A stretch of DNA of 64,000 nt from Melanocharis versteri (lineage: Eukaryota; Chordata; Aves; Passeriformes; Melanocharitidae): NCBI GenBank assembly GCA_013397845.1, contig VZTG01004393.1, positions 372,001-436,000 on the forward strand, written 5' to 3'. This document shows, piece after piece, positions 37,301 to 49,900 of the stretch. Within the stretch, counting starts at the first letter, position 1. Each line of letters begins with the position of its first letter. Under the pieces are notes generated by a model that saw only the letters and a list, made by a program, of their open reading frames with translations, made no database searches and was not told where the DNA came from. A program made the position numbers and the translations under genes.

Positions 37301-37689
37301 CAATTCAGATTGCAAGGCAAAAGGATTAACACAGGTAAGAAAACCTTCTTTTCCCCTCTAGGTGTATTACTTTCTCCTAACTGCTCCCGCTGGGTTATAT
37401 CCTCAGCTGGAATGAATGAAAATCAATGAAGCAAAGCTTATTGACACTACTTGTTCACCTATTGTAAAATCCCCTTGCAAGCAGCATATTCATGCTACTC
37501 CTGATGCCTAAGACAGCCCTTTTAACACATAAAATAACACCCTTCTGTTCCTCCACAAAACTCAACACCAGTGAGTCTGTTCAGTGAGCTCTGCTCCAAA
37601 ACATTATCTAATTTCAATTATAATGGCAGTGAACAATATTCTTTCTAAAAAAAAGAAGCTGATAGACCTGCTCTCCTGAGATTTATGCC

Positions 37690-37875
37690 CACCTCCCTTC
37701 CCCCCTACCCACCATTTCTCTCCTTTGTGTTTCTCCTCTATTCTTTGATCCTTTCTACCTGGTTATCTACTTCATTCAGACTATAAATTCTTTGAGGCAA
37801 GAGCCAGTATTCTTAGGGGTTCGAATAACATCTTTGCAAACTTAGGGCATTCTATTAAAGAGCTATTTATAAATA
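37690..37875 (+). repeat. L2-like ancient LINE 3' tail (partial)
   Basis: A pyrimidine-rich stretch (CCTCCCTTCCCCCC, then CCATTTCTCTCCTTTG and TCTCCTCTATTCTTTG) is followed by ACTATAAATTCTTTGAGGCA at about 37779-37798. The order and wording resemble the 3' tail of amniote L2-like elements, whose consensus has a C/T-rich lead-in, then a 'GACTGTAAGCTCTTTGGGGCAGGGAC' box and an 'AATGGGGC' box. The second box may be represented by CTTAGGGCATTCTATTAAAG near 37841. Identity is moderate and judged from memory of the family, so subfamily and exact ends are uncertain. No coding part is present. Confidence 0.6.
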
Positions 37876-40529
37876 AGGCTCTGTTGCAGGATGGAAGTGA
37901 TTTATTAGTCATGACACTGACATCAATGCAACATATACTTTGTACAGTGGTTAAGCTCACTATCCTAGGAAGGGGGCAAAGTGTCATGCAATCTTCAGGA
38001 TTCAGTGTTTTAAGCCCCTACACATGTTCATTTCATTGCAGAAACTGCGTTTTTAAATTAAAAACAGATGGGAAAAAATCCACTTCTGTAAGTAGAAGAG
38101 TTCCAGTTGTGAAATCCAAATGTTATGTTTATTTCACACATTAAATTATATATAAGGTGCCATGTTAAATTATACATATAGAAAGAGCTCATATAAGTGA
38201 GGTAGTCTCTCCAGATTTCTCTACTTTTCTCTTTCAAAAAAATACCAAAAAAAACCACCCAAAACCACCACTTTCTGCTCCTTTTTATTTTGTCAGCAGA
38301 AGGCAAGAACTGTGTCAAATTCTGATCACAGGCACATGTCACAAGCCTTTAAGGGACATTTAAGCTTCATCATGCCCATCTGAACCTAAGGCATTGTCTG
38401 CCATTTGAAACACCTCAGTGGTGTCTACATTTCCAAGACAAGAAGGCATCTATTTTCTCCTGCGTATAACAGTACCCTTTAAGAGGCTGCTGGATCCTGT
38501 ATTCTTGCAATCAACACACTGGGTTTTTCAGGCAGTGCCATCTGAAATGACGCACCTATCAGCACTACAGCAGAATCAGAAAAAGGTGGCCTCACAGGAA
38601 AATGAATTTAAAAAATCACTTGCGGTCAGTTGCATAGTTATTTCCATTTCATCATCACCACTGTTCCAAATATTGGACAAATATATTCTATTCAGATAAC
38701 ATCATCCATCCCTTGATGAGATCATTCAAAATAGGATGAAAGTCAAGTACAGTAACAGGCACAACATGTGGACACCACTCAAAAATTCATTACTAGGTCT
38801 ACTGAAAGCCAGAATTGTGGCAATTACGAGGTTTGGAAGCAATTTATTGAGGGTACATAAAGTACTTCTTTCAACTGCTCATTATTGCTGCTACCCAGAA
38901 GAATCATTAACAAGTACCACAGTGATGAACAGTTTCAGTGCTCACTTTGTTTCCTCTCCTGTTGCTGGGTCACCATTCTCCTTAACATTCTGAGCAGCTG
39001 CACAGGTGACCTGAAGTCCTATTCCCAAAGTCACAAGGTCTATGACATAAATCTGTACAAAGAGTTTAGCAAATTTGCATCGCATTTTGAAGGGAAACAA
39101 TAACTTGTGCCCTTACTTTTTTTCTGAAATGTTTTTTCTTCTCTAGCACTTCCAAAAGCTCTTGTCTGCTATTTCAAATACAAGTGCTAAGAGTTCTTGA
39201 CATTCCACCATTCCTTCTCCCAACTGTAGTTACTAGAGGTGGGCCTGGGAGTCTTTGCAGACAAAAGTATATGCAAAAAAGAGCTATCAGCTGATGACTA
39301 TGGCATGATACCTACGTCCAGGTGAATACTTGAGGTGCAGGCAGTCCCAACAAGACTGAAATTACACACCAGCCCAGGACAGAGACAAAACACTTGCAAG
39401 GGAGTAAGAAGTCATCTTTTCAAGGTGCAACCCTTCTCCCACATCATCTCACCCCATCTTCACTTAAAATTTACCTAATAGGGCCTTGTCTTGCTGAGGT
39501 ACTGGGGGAAGAAGACGGGAAGATGATAGCATCTGCATCGTTCCCTACAAATGTCTGGAAATGTCTTCCAGCTGGAAAGAAAAAAAATTCACAAACTTTA
39601 CTTCTGCACCAGCAATTATCACATAAGAATAAACACGTTGTGAATGCTGGGGATGTATTTTGAAATTACCTTTGAGCTGATCAATCTGGGACACCAAACA
39701 AACCAGCACAAAGGAACAGCATAAGAGATAAGAGCCATCACCCAGATGTCAGGAAACAGACTGACCCCAGCAATGTTTCTTCTCTCCTCACAGGTTCTCA
39801 GCTAAATGGCCCAAGTCACCTGAAGAACAGAGTCCCTGTAAATCTCACCAGAAGAATAACTCTTTTTCCCCCCAGCCATTGCTAATGTCTTCTATCTCAA
39901 TGCATACACTCCCTGCACCACCCCTGACCTTCCTGCTTCCACCAGGTGGAGAGATGGAATCTGTTTCTTCCCTCCTTTTGCCTTTGGACAGACAGACTGT
40001 CCAAATAATTCTGAGGCCTTAACTGCAGGCCATCTCCAAGCACACTACTACTGTTTTATTATTCACCCTTTCCTCATATTCCCTATAGCAATCAAGTTCA
40101 TGGGAATAAGAGTGTCTTTCATTTCTAAATGTTAGTCTGAATTCTGCCTTTTCTTTTCTTTTCTGGGGAAAAACACCTTGAGAAATACTCTTTCTACATG
40201 TTAACTCCATTGCAAATACCTGATCTGAATTCTGAGTCATTAGCAAATGAGGTGACCCGTGACAAAAGGGCTGCCTTAATATAGTATGGAAACTTATCAG
40301 AGAAAATATTTTCTGATAGAGAACCTATATTGCCTATAAAGCTTATGGGATGTGCAGGAATACTGAAGAATATTATTTATTTACATTAATGAAGCATTAC
40401 TTCAGTACTAGCTTGGAGAAACAGCAAGAGACTATGTATTGCACCCAATTTGAGGGAACCAGTTCACCTCATTACATTAATTACAAGCACATTAATTTGC
40501 ACTTTCACATTTTAAAAAAATAAATAATA
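37876..40529. other. Gene-free unique sequence
   Basis: AT-rich DNA with short overlapping frames only, none longer than about 94 codons. An ATTTGCAT octamer lies at 39073-39080. No repeat, RNA gene or exon is recognised. Confidence 0.65.
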
Positions 40530-40735
40530 GACTCATAACAAGATTTGGGTTGAGAGGGACCTTTAAAGGTCACCTAGTTCCAATCCCCTGCCATGGGCAG
40601 GGACACCTTCCACTAGACCAAGTTGCTCCAAGCCCTGTCCAACCTGGCCTTGGACACTTCCAGGGATGGGGCAGCCACAGCTTCTCTGAGCAACTCGTGC
40701 CAGGGCCTCATCACCCTCACAAGGAAGAATCAAAC
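40530..40735 (-). mobile_element. CR1 LINE retrotransposon, 5'-truncated 3' end (copy B)
   Basis: Second CR1 fragment, inserted on the minus strand, so the plus strand shows the reverse complement of the CR1 3' end. The 3' terminus lies near 40530, followed by GATTTGGGTTGAGAGGGACC, ACCTAGTTCCAATCCCCTGC, then CCATGGGCAGGGACACCTTC (40591-40610), CACTAGACCAAGTTGCTCC, and a region matching CATCACCCTCACAAGGAAGA at the 5' side. About 205 bp remain, all from the 3' untranslated end, with no coding capacity. Homology fades after about 40735, and the exact 5' break is uncertain. It differs from copy A in the stretch after the GAGCAACCTG-type motif, so the two probably belong to different CR1 subfamilies. 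An 80-90 codon open frame overlapping it is a chance reading of the repeat. Confidence 0.95.
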
Positions 40736-43429
40736 TCCTCTGCTAGACCAGAATTACACGTTCTTCTATCAAGATACTACGATGAAGGTGTTTCCCATTC
40801 AACGTCCTTAGTGCTCCTACTTCAGTTATAAGGAATGTCTGTAGTATAGAAGAAAACAACCATTTGTTGGAGAAATGAATGTTTCATCCAACGAGTAATT
40901 CTCCTTCAGAAAAATAAATTTATTGCCAGGTTCAATTTTTGACTGCATTTTTTTGCAACAAACCAACACAGAAAAATATTTAAATCTGGAAGTATTAAAT
41001 AAGCATTCCAGGCATAGTAACTGAGCAGTCTGCTCACTTATGGCCCACAAGCCATTTTGAAGGCAAAAAACATGTGCCAGTATATATTTATATAGGCATA
41101 TATGTTCTCACTTACACCACAGGAAAAGACAAATGTGTTCTTAGATGTTAAATAAAGTTTAGAGCTCATGGGTCTTGTTTTTATTTAAAAAACCAAATCA
41201 TCATCTATGCAGAGGGAACTATAACACGTAAAAGCCCAATGTTTAAAACTTCCCCAAAACTCTGAAATACCATGTTTTCATATTCGTAACCCTATATTAA
41301 ATATGAAACATTTCAAAGCAAATGTTTAAAGCTGGTGAATATATGACAGAATCTCTAGAACTTCTCGAAATGCATATGATCTCCTTCAGTGAATGTTAAG
41401 AAACTTTAAAGAACTCAGACCACTGGAGCATCTCTTAATTTCACAATTAACTTGCTCCATAGCAAGGTAATCCCCATCTCACTTAACTTATATGGACTTG
41501 AAATGTTTATCCTGCTGCCTTTTGCAGAAGGAGGGAACTGTTTCTAAAGAGACCCGGCATGAGGCTCCAGTAGCCCAAAATAAACCATTCAGGAAGAAGC
41601 TGCTCAGAGCTCCCCAGCAGGCAAGAGCCTGTTCCTGCTGGCACCGGTGTCCGGGCACAGGGCTGCTTCCTCCGGGCTGTTCCTGGGCCAGCACAGCCGC
41701 TGCACTCACAGGCAGTGCCTCACGCGGCTGCTGCAGGGGCCCTGAAGCTGCCCGCAGTGTCAAACACAGTCAGACTGCCCACATGGTGCGTTTCAGAAAT
41801 CACAGCACCTATGCCGTGTACACAGACACTACCCCAAAGTGCTGAGCCACTGGAGTCAAATGACAGAACCTCTGCTCATTTCTTTCAGTTACTTTAACAA
41901 GAGATGCCATTATCAAGCCGCCCATTCAATGCAACAATGCAGCATCATCTATTCACTGCATTGTTTTCCACATACACCTCAGTTTACAGCAGGAAAAGAA
42001 GGCTTTCCAAGATGGTATTTTATAAAGATCAGGTATCTTTTGAGCTTGAGCTCCTGCAGCTGAGGAGACAGTATTTTCTGTAAAACAGGCACTCTAGAAG
42101 ACAGATGGGTTTGGAAGGATTGATAAGAAGTGTAAAATATACTAGAAAAACCAAGTAGGCAGGTGGAAGAGCTCTCCTCCAGCCAAGTTTTATCACTCAC
42201 GTAAACAATGCAAACCTGGTTCTAGGATTGCACTCAAAGAGCCTCTAGCTAAAGAAGAAAAAAATTACTGCCAAGCTAAACACAGCAACCTGCAACGTGT
42301 TAGTAATGGCCCCAGGACGGTTCTTTTCTCATTCTTTACCTCACATGAAACCCCAGATATCCACACAGGCCTTAGTGCCACAGCACCTCAGCAATCATTT
42401 GCCTTCTCTCAACAGTATCTCTATTGTCAGAGAGTCTTTGGGCCAGGGGGAAATCACAGAAAAATGGTGAACTGAACTATCTTTTCCACTGGGATTAGAG
42501 CTTGAATAGTGAGCAAGAAGCTATTCTCTCCTTCCCCAGTCTCTATCCCCTCTCCATACTTCAGCAATGCCTCCTTCCCTTCCTTTTTCTCAGTCATAAT
42601 ATTGAGCCTGCAAAATAGTGCTCAGCAAATGGCAGCTGAAGCATCTTTTACTTCATTTAAGCTGCTCCTTCAGTCATCCCCTGCACACCATGGGAAACTG
42701 GCAAGTTGAAAAGAGGTCATCACAGTCTGCATCCTGTAAAGACAAAATGTTTTCATGGAAAATAGGTGTGATGTCCTAACGTCCCTGTCAGACAGGACCA
42801 GTACACCTCAACAGCAGAATGGGTTTTTCTGATGCAGTTCTATACTGCAGAATGGCAACCAGGTAGGTATGTCCTGATGTATAAAGCAGACAGGAGAACT
42901 CAACTACATTATTTATTCTTTTTACATAATAGATGAAGTGAAGGAGGAGTTATAGAATGGACTTCAGCTTTAACATAAATATATCTGCCTACAGAGATAG
43001 CTTCAAGGTAGGAAAACAGATGCTGTTTTCCTAAGAAAAGATTTCTAAAAATCTAGACAACAAATCAGCCAAAAGCAAACACATGCAAAAGCATTTTAAA
43101 AAATTGCCTGCAAAATGGAAAATGAAGCAGTCCTTCAAGTGCTAAATACCAGATGCTTTAAAAAACTAAGCATAAAAACACCATTGCAAAGTACTTGGAA
43201 GTTTGAATTAAGAAAAAAAGAGTTCTACACAAGGAAATAACTTTAAAATGTCTACACAAAGCTGAACCAATTCCATACTCCATGAAAAAAATAGCTCCAT
43301 ACTGATTAAAAAGCAAGGAAACTTCTTTCTTATGAATTTAAGTCCTTACTCCTAAACTGAATGTGTCAGAATTCAAGACTGGTGAATAAATTCCAATTAT
43401 ACTTGAAATGATTGTACAAACCAGGAAGT

Positions 43430-43445
43430 AAAAAAAAAAAAAAAA
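43430..43445 (+). repeat. A16 homopolymer
   Basis: Sixteen consecutive A with no recognisable retroposed sequence upstream. A second run of twelve A lies at 43878-43889. Confidence 0.95.
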
Positions 43446-44220
43446 TCTAGATCAGCCAGAGACACAACACAGGCACTGGCCGAAAACATTTTTGGGTATG
43501 TGGCATTTTTAAAGACGCCGCTGGTTTTCTAAAATGTTTTTAGTGTCATAGATTTCTACCTGGAATTCCGTGAAATAGCTTCACCTGCATGTAGGGCCTT
43601 TCAGAGAGGAAGACAGGGGCTGAATTCAAGGACCTCTGATGTAAACCTTCGCCAGTCAGAAGTTCCCTAACACGTCCTGAATCTCAACAATATGATTACA
43701 GCACTGCCGTGAGGTTTTAAGATCCAAGCCTGTCTGAAAGAAGCATGAACACACTAGCATATTGTGGCAAACTGGAAATTAGGATTTTAAGCTTTACACA
43801 GGAGACTATCTAGCCTCTGTAGGAGCTTTTAAGAACAATACATACTACAGATGTTTGAATATTTTCTTTCCCCATGGAAAAAAAAAAAAGGAAGGAGGAA
43901 AAAGCCTATTAAAGGAATCACACAAAATTAGTCCAAATTTCTGACAGAGAAACAGAGTATTAAGCATTTGGGTTTGAAGACAGACATCCTTTTCCTGGGT
44001 ATCTGCCTGATCTAAACAGTAGGCATATCACAGGATGACAAAAACTATGGCAACCAACACACCAGAAAGGTATTTTGTTACTCTCTAGTTGCTGCAGCAG
44101 CAGATTCTTGTGCTCTTCCATAAAGTATTTGGAAAACTGAAGCATTTAAGGCAAGAGGATTCCTAAAAACAACTCTATGTAAGAGAATGATAAGAAACCA
44201 TTTGGTAAGATTTCCAGTGC

Positions 44221-44240
44221 ATTTATACAGATTTATACAG
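44221..44240 (+). repeat. Perfect 10-bp tandem duplication
   Basis: ATTTATACAG occurs twice head to tail. Being perfect, it is probably recent. Confidence 0.9.
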
Positions 44241-47200
44241 AGCATAAGAAAAGGAGTGTAAATGTAGTTTTTTTCCCAGCACCCAGCAACCCAGCATCTG
44301 GTCGTCAGTGGCTGTGAGACTTCCCTATACAGGCAATACACTTGGATTCTCGGTTTTCAGTCCAGGAAGTAACATAACTGCCACTAGTTCTAGATTCAAG
44401 TTTTATTTATTATGAACACTTCAAACACACTTTCAGGTAAGAATCACTACACAGTTTTTACACGGACACTTTATGTTGTTCACCACATATCACACATTAC
44501 CCCAGGATATTTTTGCACTACTTTTAATGCTGCAAGAACTCATGTACTCACAAAAAATTCTGTGCACTTCTTGTCATTAATGATAACCTGGTAGATACCA
44601 TACTGGAGTAGCATCAAATGGCCTAACTGTCCTTTCCATAGCCACCAGAGTTCTGCTTTTCACAGCTGCTCTTCTGAAAGTGCTGTTTCCAAACTGAGCT
44701 ATACCGGCCAGCCTTATCCCTGTCTTGTTCAGCATAAAGATGAACATGCTTGAACTTGTTCTGTTTGCAAATATACTTTACTTAAATCCTTCATCACCAT
44801 CAAGAGAGGCTATCAACAGATTATTCCCATACTACATTTATACGAAGCACTTGTGGGAATAAATCAGAAGTCATAAACCCTTATTGAATTAACTTGTGTA
44901 AGAAAATACAAAGACTGCACTAGCACTTACACACCACGGCTCTGACAAATTCAAAGGCAGAGCAGTGCTGCAACTATCAAGCCCCATCAGGTCAATCACA
45001 CTTTTTTGTGTCTGTTAGCCACGTAGAACATTACCTAAAAATCACAGAGAGACTGAGAGATTGACAAAATTATAAAATACAGGGGAAATCTCCAGTGCTT
45101 AAGGCTGTCAATGGAAAACTCAAAGGAAATTTGAACTTTTAGGCAAGCACAAAACCCCAAAACTTTCAATTAGTTATATCCAATATTCATTCACAGTTAC
45201 CAATAAATGATGTATTTTTCTATGAAGTGTATGGCATGAACCCAACACAAAAGAGAAGATTCCCGAGGTAATGGCTTTGTAAAAGCCTCACATCTTGAGT
45301 CATAACTTTTTTTTCTTCCCTGCACAACTTGCTTAAACAATACAGAGAGCAATGTATATTTATATCATGAGCAAAAATAACAGAACTAAGAACTATCTTA
45401 TTTTTTGACAAATGACTCTTACAATGAAGCGAAAGCTGAGAATTCTTATAGACAATAAATGCGCAGGAATCCAAGCCTGCCCTGTTATTTCATTAGAGAG
45501 TAAGCAGCCAAAGATATGAGTTAAATGCAAAATGTTACTCACCCTCAAAACACTATAATTCAATGTAAGTTTAAATGGTAAATAAGCTCAGCAGTGACCA
45601 ATGCTCTAGAGCCACCCAAACCCAGTCAAATAAATCATCTCTTTGAACAAGTAAGCTTTTAAACAGGCTCTAAGTTATTATTTTTCCTAACTTCCAAAAC
45701 AAAGCTACAACAGTAACAGAACCAACAAGATATTTTAGAATACCCCCTGCATGCCAAATTGGAGCACTAAGTAGTATTTCAATTTTTTTTTCCATTTCAG
45801 CTTGTGACTCACTGAAACGTCCTCCTCGATTTTTACATTCCTTTTCAACAATTCTGTGTATAAAAGGATTCACTGCGCTGCTACAGACAAACCAATTCTC
45901 TTTTCCCTGTTCCCCTAAGCACATTTACCAGCAGAGGGGCTGGAACCTGTGGAAGGTACTCCCCAGGTGAAGCTCCCTAAACAGCCCAGGCCACTTTGCC
46001 CAGAGCAGGAGGGAAAGGTGAGCTGCCAGAATCTGTCCTGCAGTGCAGCAATCAGGGCTTGAGCCGGCGTTTGAGTCCGACACACGCCAGGCGTTTTTGG
46101 GTAGAGACCACGTTTTCAGAGAACCCTCCCCTACCAAGGGCTGCTGTTTCTGACTACTAACCACAAACCACTAGTGCATTTTCATCTCTCAGCAGTCCCA
46201 CTTAAGAAATCAGCTGTACAAATGCTTCCAGACTTCTCACTGCCTTATATTAGTCTCCAAAAATTAGTGGAACACACAGCACCGTGTTCCCTACACATCC
46301 AGGAATTTAACTATGATGAAGCTTGGAGTCCATTTTTTATGGAGGCAATTTTGAAGCTGCGCTCATGTCATACTTTCCTTGAAAAGAACTTATGGAAATA
46401 TTTGGAAGGAGACAAGAACCCCAAGCAAGCAGTTCACACTCCGTTTACATGCTGAATTCTGACTGAAAGCAGCCCGCTTCTAAATGAAAACAATTGTATC
46501 AAAATGTGGTTATAGAGGGAATAACCTTGGGGCAAAGCATCTCAACAACAGTAAAAAAGACATAATAGTTCAATACCCTGAAACAAAGGCCTCTCATTTA
46601 CAAGAATAACACTGCAAAACTCATATCCAACAACAGCTTTTCTTTCTGCAGCACCTGTGCCAAATCTGAATTCTCATTCCTATAATCTTCATAACCAAGC
46701 TTCCTTGGGTGCTGCTTAAACACCCAGTCATTTTGTCACTGGGACTACCCATAGTTCCTTTCATGCTCTCTCCTAATCCTCAAGCACAATCACCCCAACA
46801 CGGCTGATCTCTGGCAGCATCGTCCTGCCTTCCTCAGCTACACTGTGATTTGCAGCAAAGTGCTAACTTAAGAAACGACCATCTGCCTTCCTCCAACAAC
46901 ATCCTTTTTGGGATTACACCTTTAAAAAAAAGAAACAAAACACCACTTTAAAAAAAATGTCTTTAGGTTAAAATACAAACTATTTGCTTTTTTTTCCCCT
47001 AGAAAACCTGGATTTGATTACAAAGAATCAGGCTAAAGATTAGCTTAACTATTTCTGTGAAGGCAAGTGTTGTTCAAAAGAAAAAAATGCAGCCCTTTTA
47101 TTACCAAAAATCATCCACAAAGAGAGACACAAACATGAGGGGGCTGGAGGGGCAGCCACAGCAGATATACAGGGAACAGCAAATCCCAGGAAAAACAGAG

Positions 47201-49399
47201 GGTCTTGCAGATCCTACACTTGCACATCACCTCTGACTTCACAAATAGGTAACTTAAAACAACTCAGTGCAACAAAACTGGAGAGAAACACTTCTGCTCA
47301 GCCGTGTTCTTATTCTTGACATACTGACAAAAATTGAAGGAGATGGCAGTAGTTGAAAGCTTTTTCAGTAATGAGGGAACTGAAGTTACCAGTTATAATT
47401 CCGGCCAACCTTCTTCCTTTTTCGTGCTGGGGGGGAAGAGACAACTACTATATTTTCTGAGACCACAAGGCTGCCAACTGGCGGTTCTGCTGGAAAGGAT
47501 TAAAATGCAATGTCAAGGAGAACTGTTAGAAAAATGAGACTAGGAAAAGCATGCAGCTAGGAGCTGGGGACTCTTCCTTGTGTCTGACAGTACAACATGG
47601 ATTTTAATACTTCTCCAGGACCTGCAGAGCAAGGGGCTGCTCTCCAGTAATTTAATACTGACACTTTTAAATTTACTTGGCAGCAAGACCAGGAGGCAAA
47701 TTCTTCTCTATAGTTTCACTGGTGTAGTTCCAAGGCAGTGACAGTGGAGTCAGTGGCACTACGTCACCATAAAAGAATTGGACTCACTTCCCATCTTTTA
47801 CCATCTCTGCAATGAACAGGACAGGGAATCTGTCAAATGTATATGAAGTTGCTGCTTTTTCAATCTATTCCTTCTGCCAACAGAAGATTATAGTTAATCA
47901 GAAGCATCCCTTCCTTTTCTAGCACCTGGTGCACATTAATTGCTGCAGCTCCATTGCTGTGACTGCCAAGGCACTGTAAGCACTGAGAACTGAGAAGAAA
48001 TGTGTTCCACGTGTTCTTGAGGACAAGCTCACCGTGCACATACACATACACGAAATTATGGAAGCCTTAGTCTCAATGAAGCATCCAGGCCTGTGGGTGC
48101 TCTCACCACTGCCATCCTTCTCCACCTCCAATCCAGCATTTGCTACTTCCTCCAGCTTCATTTAACTCACATAACGAGTTCTGCCAGAGAATCTACCTTT
48201 GTCAGTAAAGCAACATCCACAGCCATAACAAATTATTAGTAATAAATGAGTAGTGTCTTATATGAACAGTAAACTGGTGGGTGTGATGAAGAAAAGATAC
48301 TCATTTGCTTGATACATTGTCGGATATTAAAATCAATGCTTGGTATTTCTAGCTATGAACCTACTCAATTGTTTTGATAAGCTGAAGCCTTCTCCTTCCT
48401 TAAAGCACTGAAAAAATACCTTAGCCTAAAAAATAAGCTCCGATTATAAGGAGGCACATTGAGAAAGTTGAGGAGAATGGTGGTAAGGGGTCAGATACTT
48501 CTTTGTCAGGTAAAAAAAAATACAAAATCTTGCTGTTTGCAGTTTGTTTCCTTTACATTCACATTAATGGTTTTCATTAATTCTTTTTAAAATAAAAATT
48601 CTCTGGCCAACTTCATGTTCAACCATATTCCTTGCAGTAATTTCCCTTCTGAATTAAATGTGTCAGGAAACAACTGCAGCTGCCTGGCAGGAACGAATGC
48701 ATGTAGAAAGTGCTGCACAAGTGTCAGACAGAACATTCTTGTTTATAATGATCTGGTCATGAATAAACACATACCATGGCATCCCAGAGCACCAGAGCCA
48801 CCAAGGCCTGCCTCCTTTACTTGAAGAGAAATACAGCAGTGGACAGGGTCTCAAAGCTAAAGCATGCAAGTAAATAATATTTCTAAAGGGAAAGAGCAGT
48901 GAGAGTAGAAGGCAGAACAATATTTTTATGTAACACAGACTGGCTCATACTACAAAATTTCACTGGCACAGTTATGTCAGTAGTGAGAAGAAAAAAACCA
49001 AAATACGCCCACAAGTGGCATCACAATGCCAACAAAGCCTCCCAGAGAGAAGAAACTTTTCAGCAAGGCTGTCATTTGGTCAGTACAATTTCTATTATTT
49101 AATTAGATAGTTTTAAAACAGCCAAAGGGATCCATCTTACAGTGCTTCATTGTCCTCTCGACTAAGGAACTACCCAGCCTACACCTCCTGGTTTGTACAG
49201 GTGTTGGATGCATCTCCCCTAAGTGCCTTCTGTGTGCAGGACAAGCCTCACACCCCAGACCACCTCTCCCGGGCAGTGCTCAGCTTCCTCTGGCTCCTGA
49301 CACAGCACCCAGACAAGCCACAAGTCCCTGTCTCAGAGGCTTCTGAAAGGAGATCCTACCTAGAGATCTACAGCCTGCTAATCTGCCGCCTCTGAAATG

Positions 49400-49900
49400 C
49401 AGAGCCACTTGGTCCAATTAGAACTGTGGGGAATATTCATCCTGTCCCTGACTAAGATGAAGCACTTCTTTCAAAAGCTACCGTGGCACGGCGCCAGCAC
49501 TAGGGAGTCCAAGTGCTCTGTGTGGAGCCAAGAGTTATTAATTAGTTTTATTAGTGGCAGGTCCTTAATGTGAAGTGACAGGGAAAGAGAGAATATCCCA
49601 TCACTACTGAAATATAAATTGTCCAGATTTCAGTTTTGTTGTTCCACAACGCATACAGGCGACCAGCCAGGGAAGACTGAGGAAGAGTGAACACAGCCAA
49701 ATGCCTGTATTCAGTGTTCCTGTATATTAATGGCGCACTGAAAAGACTCTGTTACCTCAGGTGGCTCTCTGGGGAACTGTTCATGAATTTTAATTATGAG
49801 GGAGGGAGCATTTTGAAAAATAACGCCGGCTGCATGTTAGCATTAAGCATGACCTAAGCTACGGCAGTCACTTCCCATGAAAATAAAATAGACAACATGA
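49400..49900. promoter_or_regulatory. Candidate conserved enhancer-like block
   Basis: No open frame of note, but a dense set of binding-site words: TTATTAATTAG (49535-49545), TTTTATTAG directly after it, the E-box CAGGTG (49758-49763), TTTAATTATGAG (about 49789-49800), and an unusually CpG-bearing AACGCCGGCTGC near 49823 in otherwise CpG-poor DNA. Neither microsatellites nor recognisable transposons interrupt it. Such texture is typical of vertebrate conserved non-coding elements near developmental regulators. Function is inferred from composition only. Confidence 0.4.

Larger units (their letters stand above)
26553..37689. other. Gene-free unique sequence
   Basis: No gene is supported. A 159-codon plus-strand frame (26935-27414) crosses a GA-rich tract at 27165-27220 and has no recognisable domain or signal. 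Long stretches at 28.5-29.5 kb, 30.5-31.4 kb and 35.0-37.2 kb are plain AT-rich sequence. A possible short plus-strand exon (37262-37334) has a good donor but no identity. Low-complexity A-rich tracts lie at 28898-28917 and 37010-37022. Transposon remnants may remain below what can be seen by eye. Confidence 0.65.
40736..49399. other. Gene-free unique sequence with a small GC-rich patch
   Basis: No gene is supported. At 41560-41800 the base composition rises sharply in GC, with several CpGs (CACCGGTGTCCGGGC near 41641, CCTCCGGGC, CACGCGGC) in otherwise CpG-poor DNA. It gives a 117-codon plus frame and a 91-codon minus frame across each other. The patch is too short for a standard CpG island but could be an orphan promoter or an exon remnant. 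A second GC-richer patch lies at 45930-46130. A-rich homopolymers and a small tandem duplication lie at 43.4-44.2 kb. Confidence 0.6.

Noticed and set aside
45967..46017. 51-base plus-strand segment between CTCCCCAG and GTGAGC with an open frame
   Set aside because: Too short. The splice sites are only moderate and there is no identity for the translation.
49150..49395. 81-codon plus-strand ORF just before the enhancer-like block
   Set aside because: It looks fairly protein-like, but no family is recognised and it lies in locally GC-rich DNA where stops are rarer.
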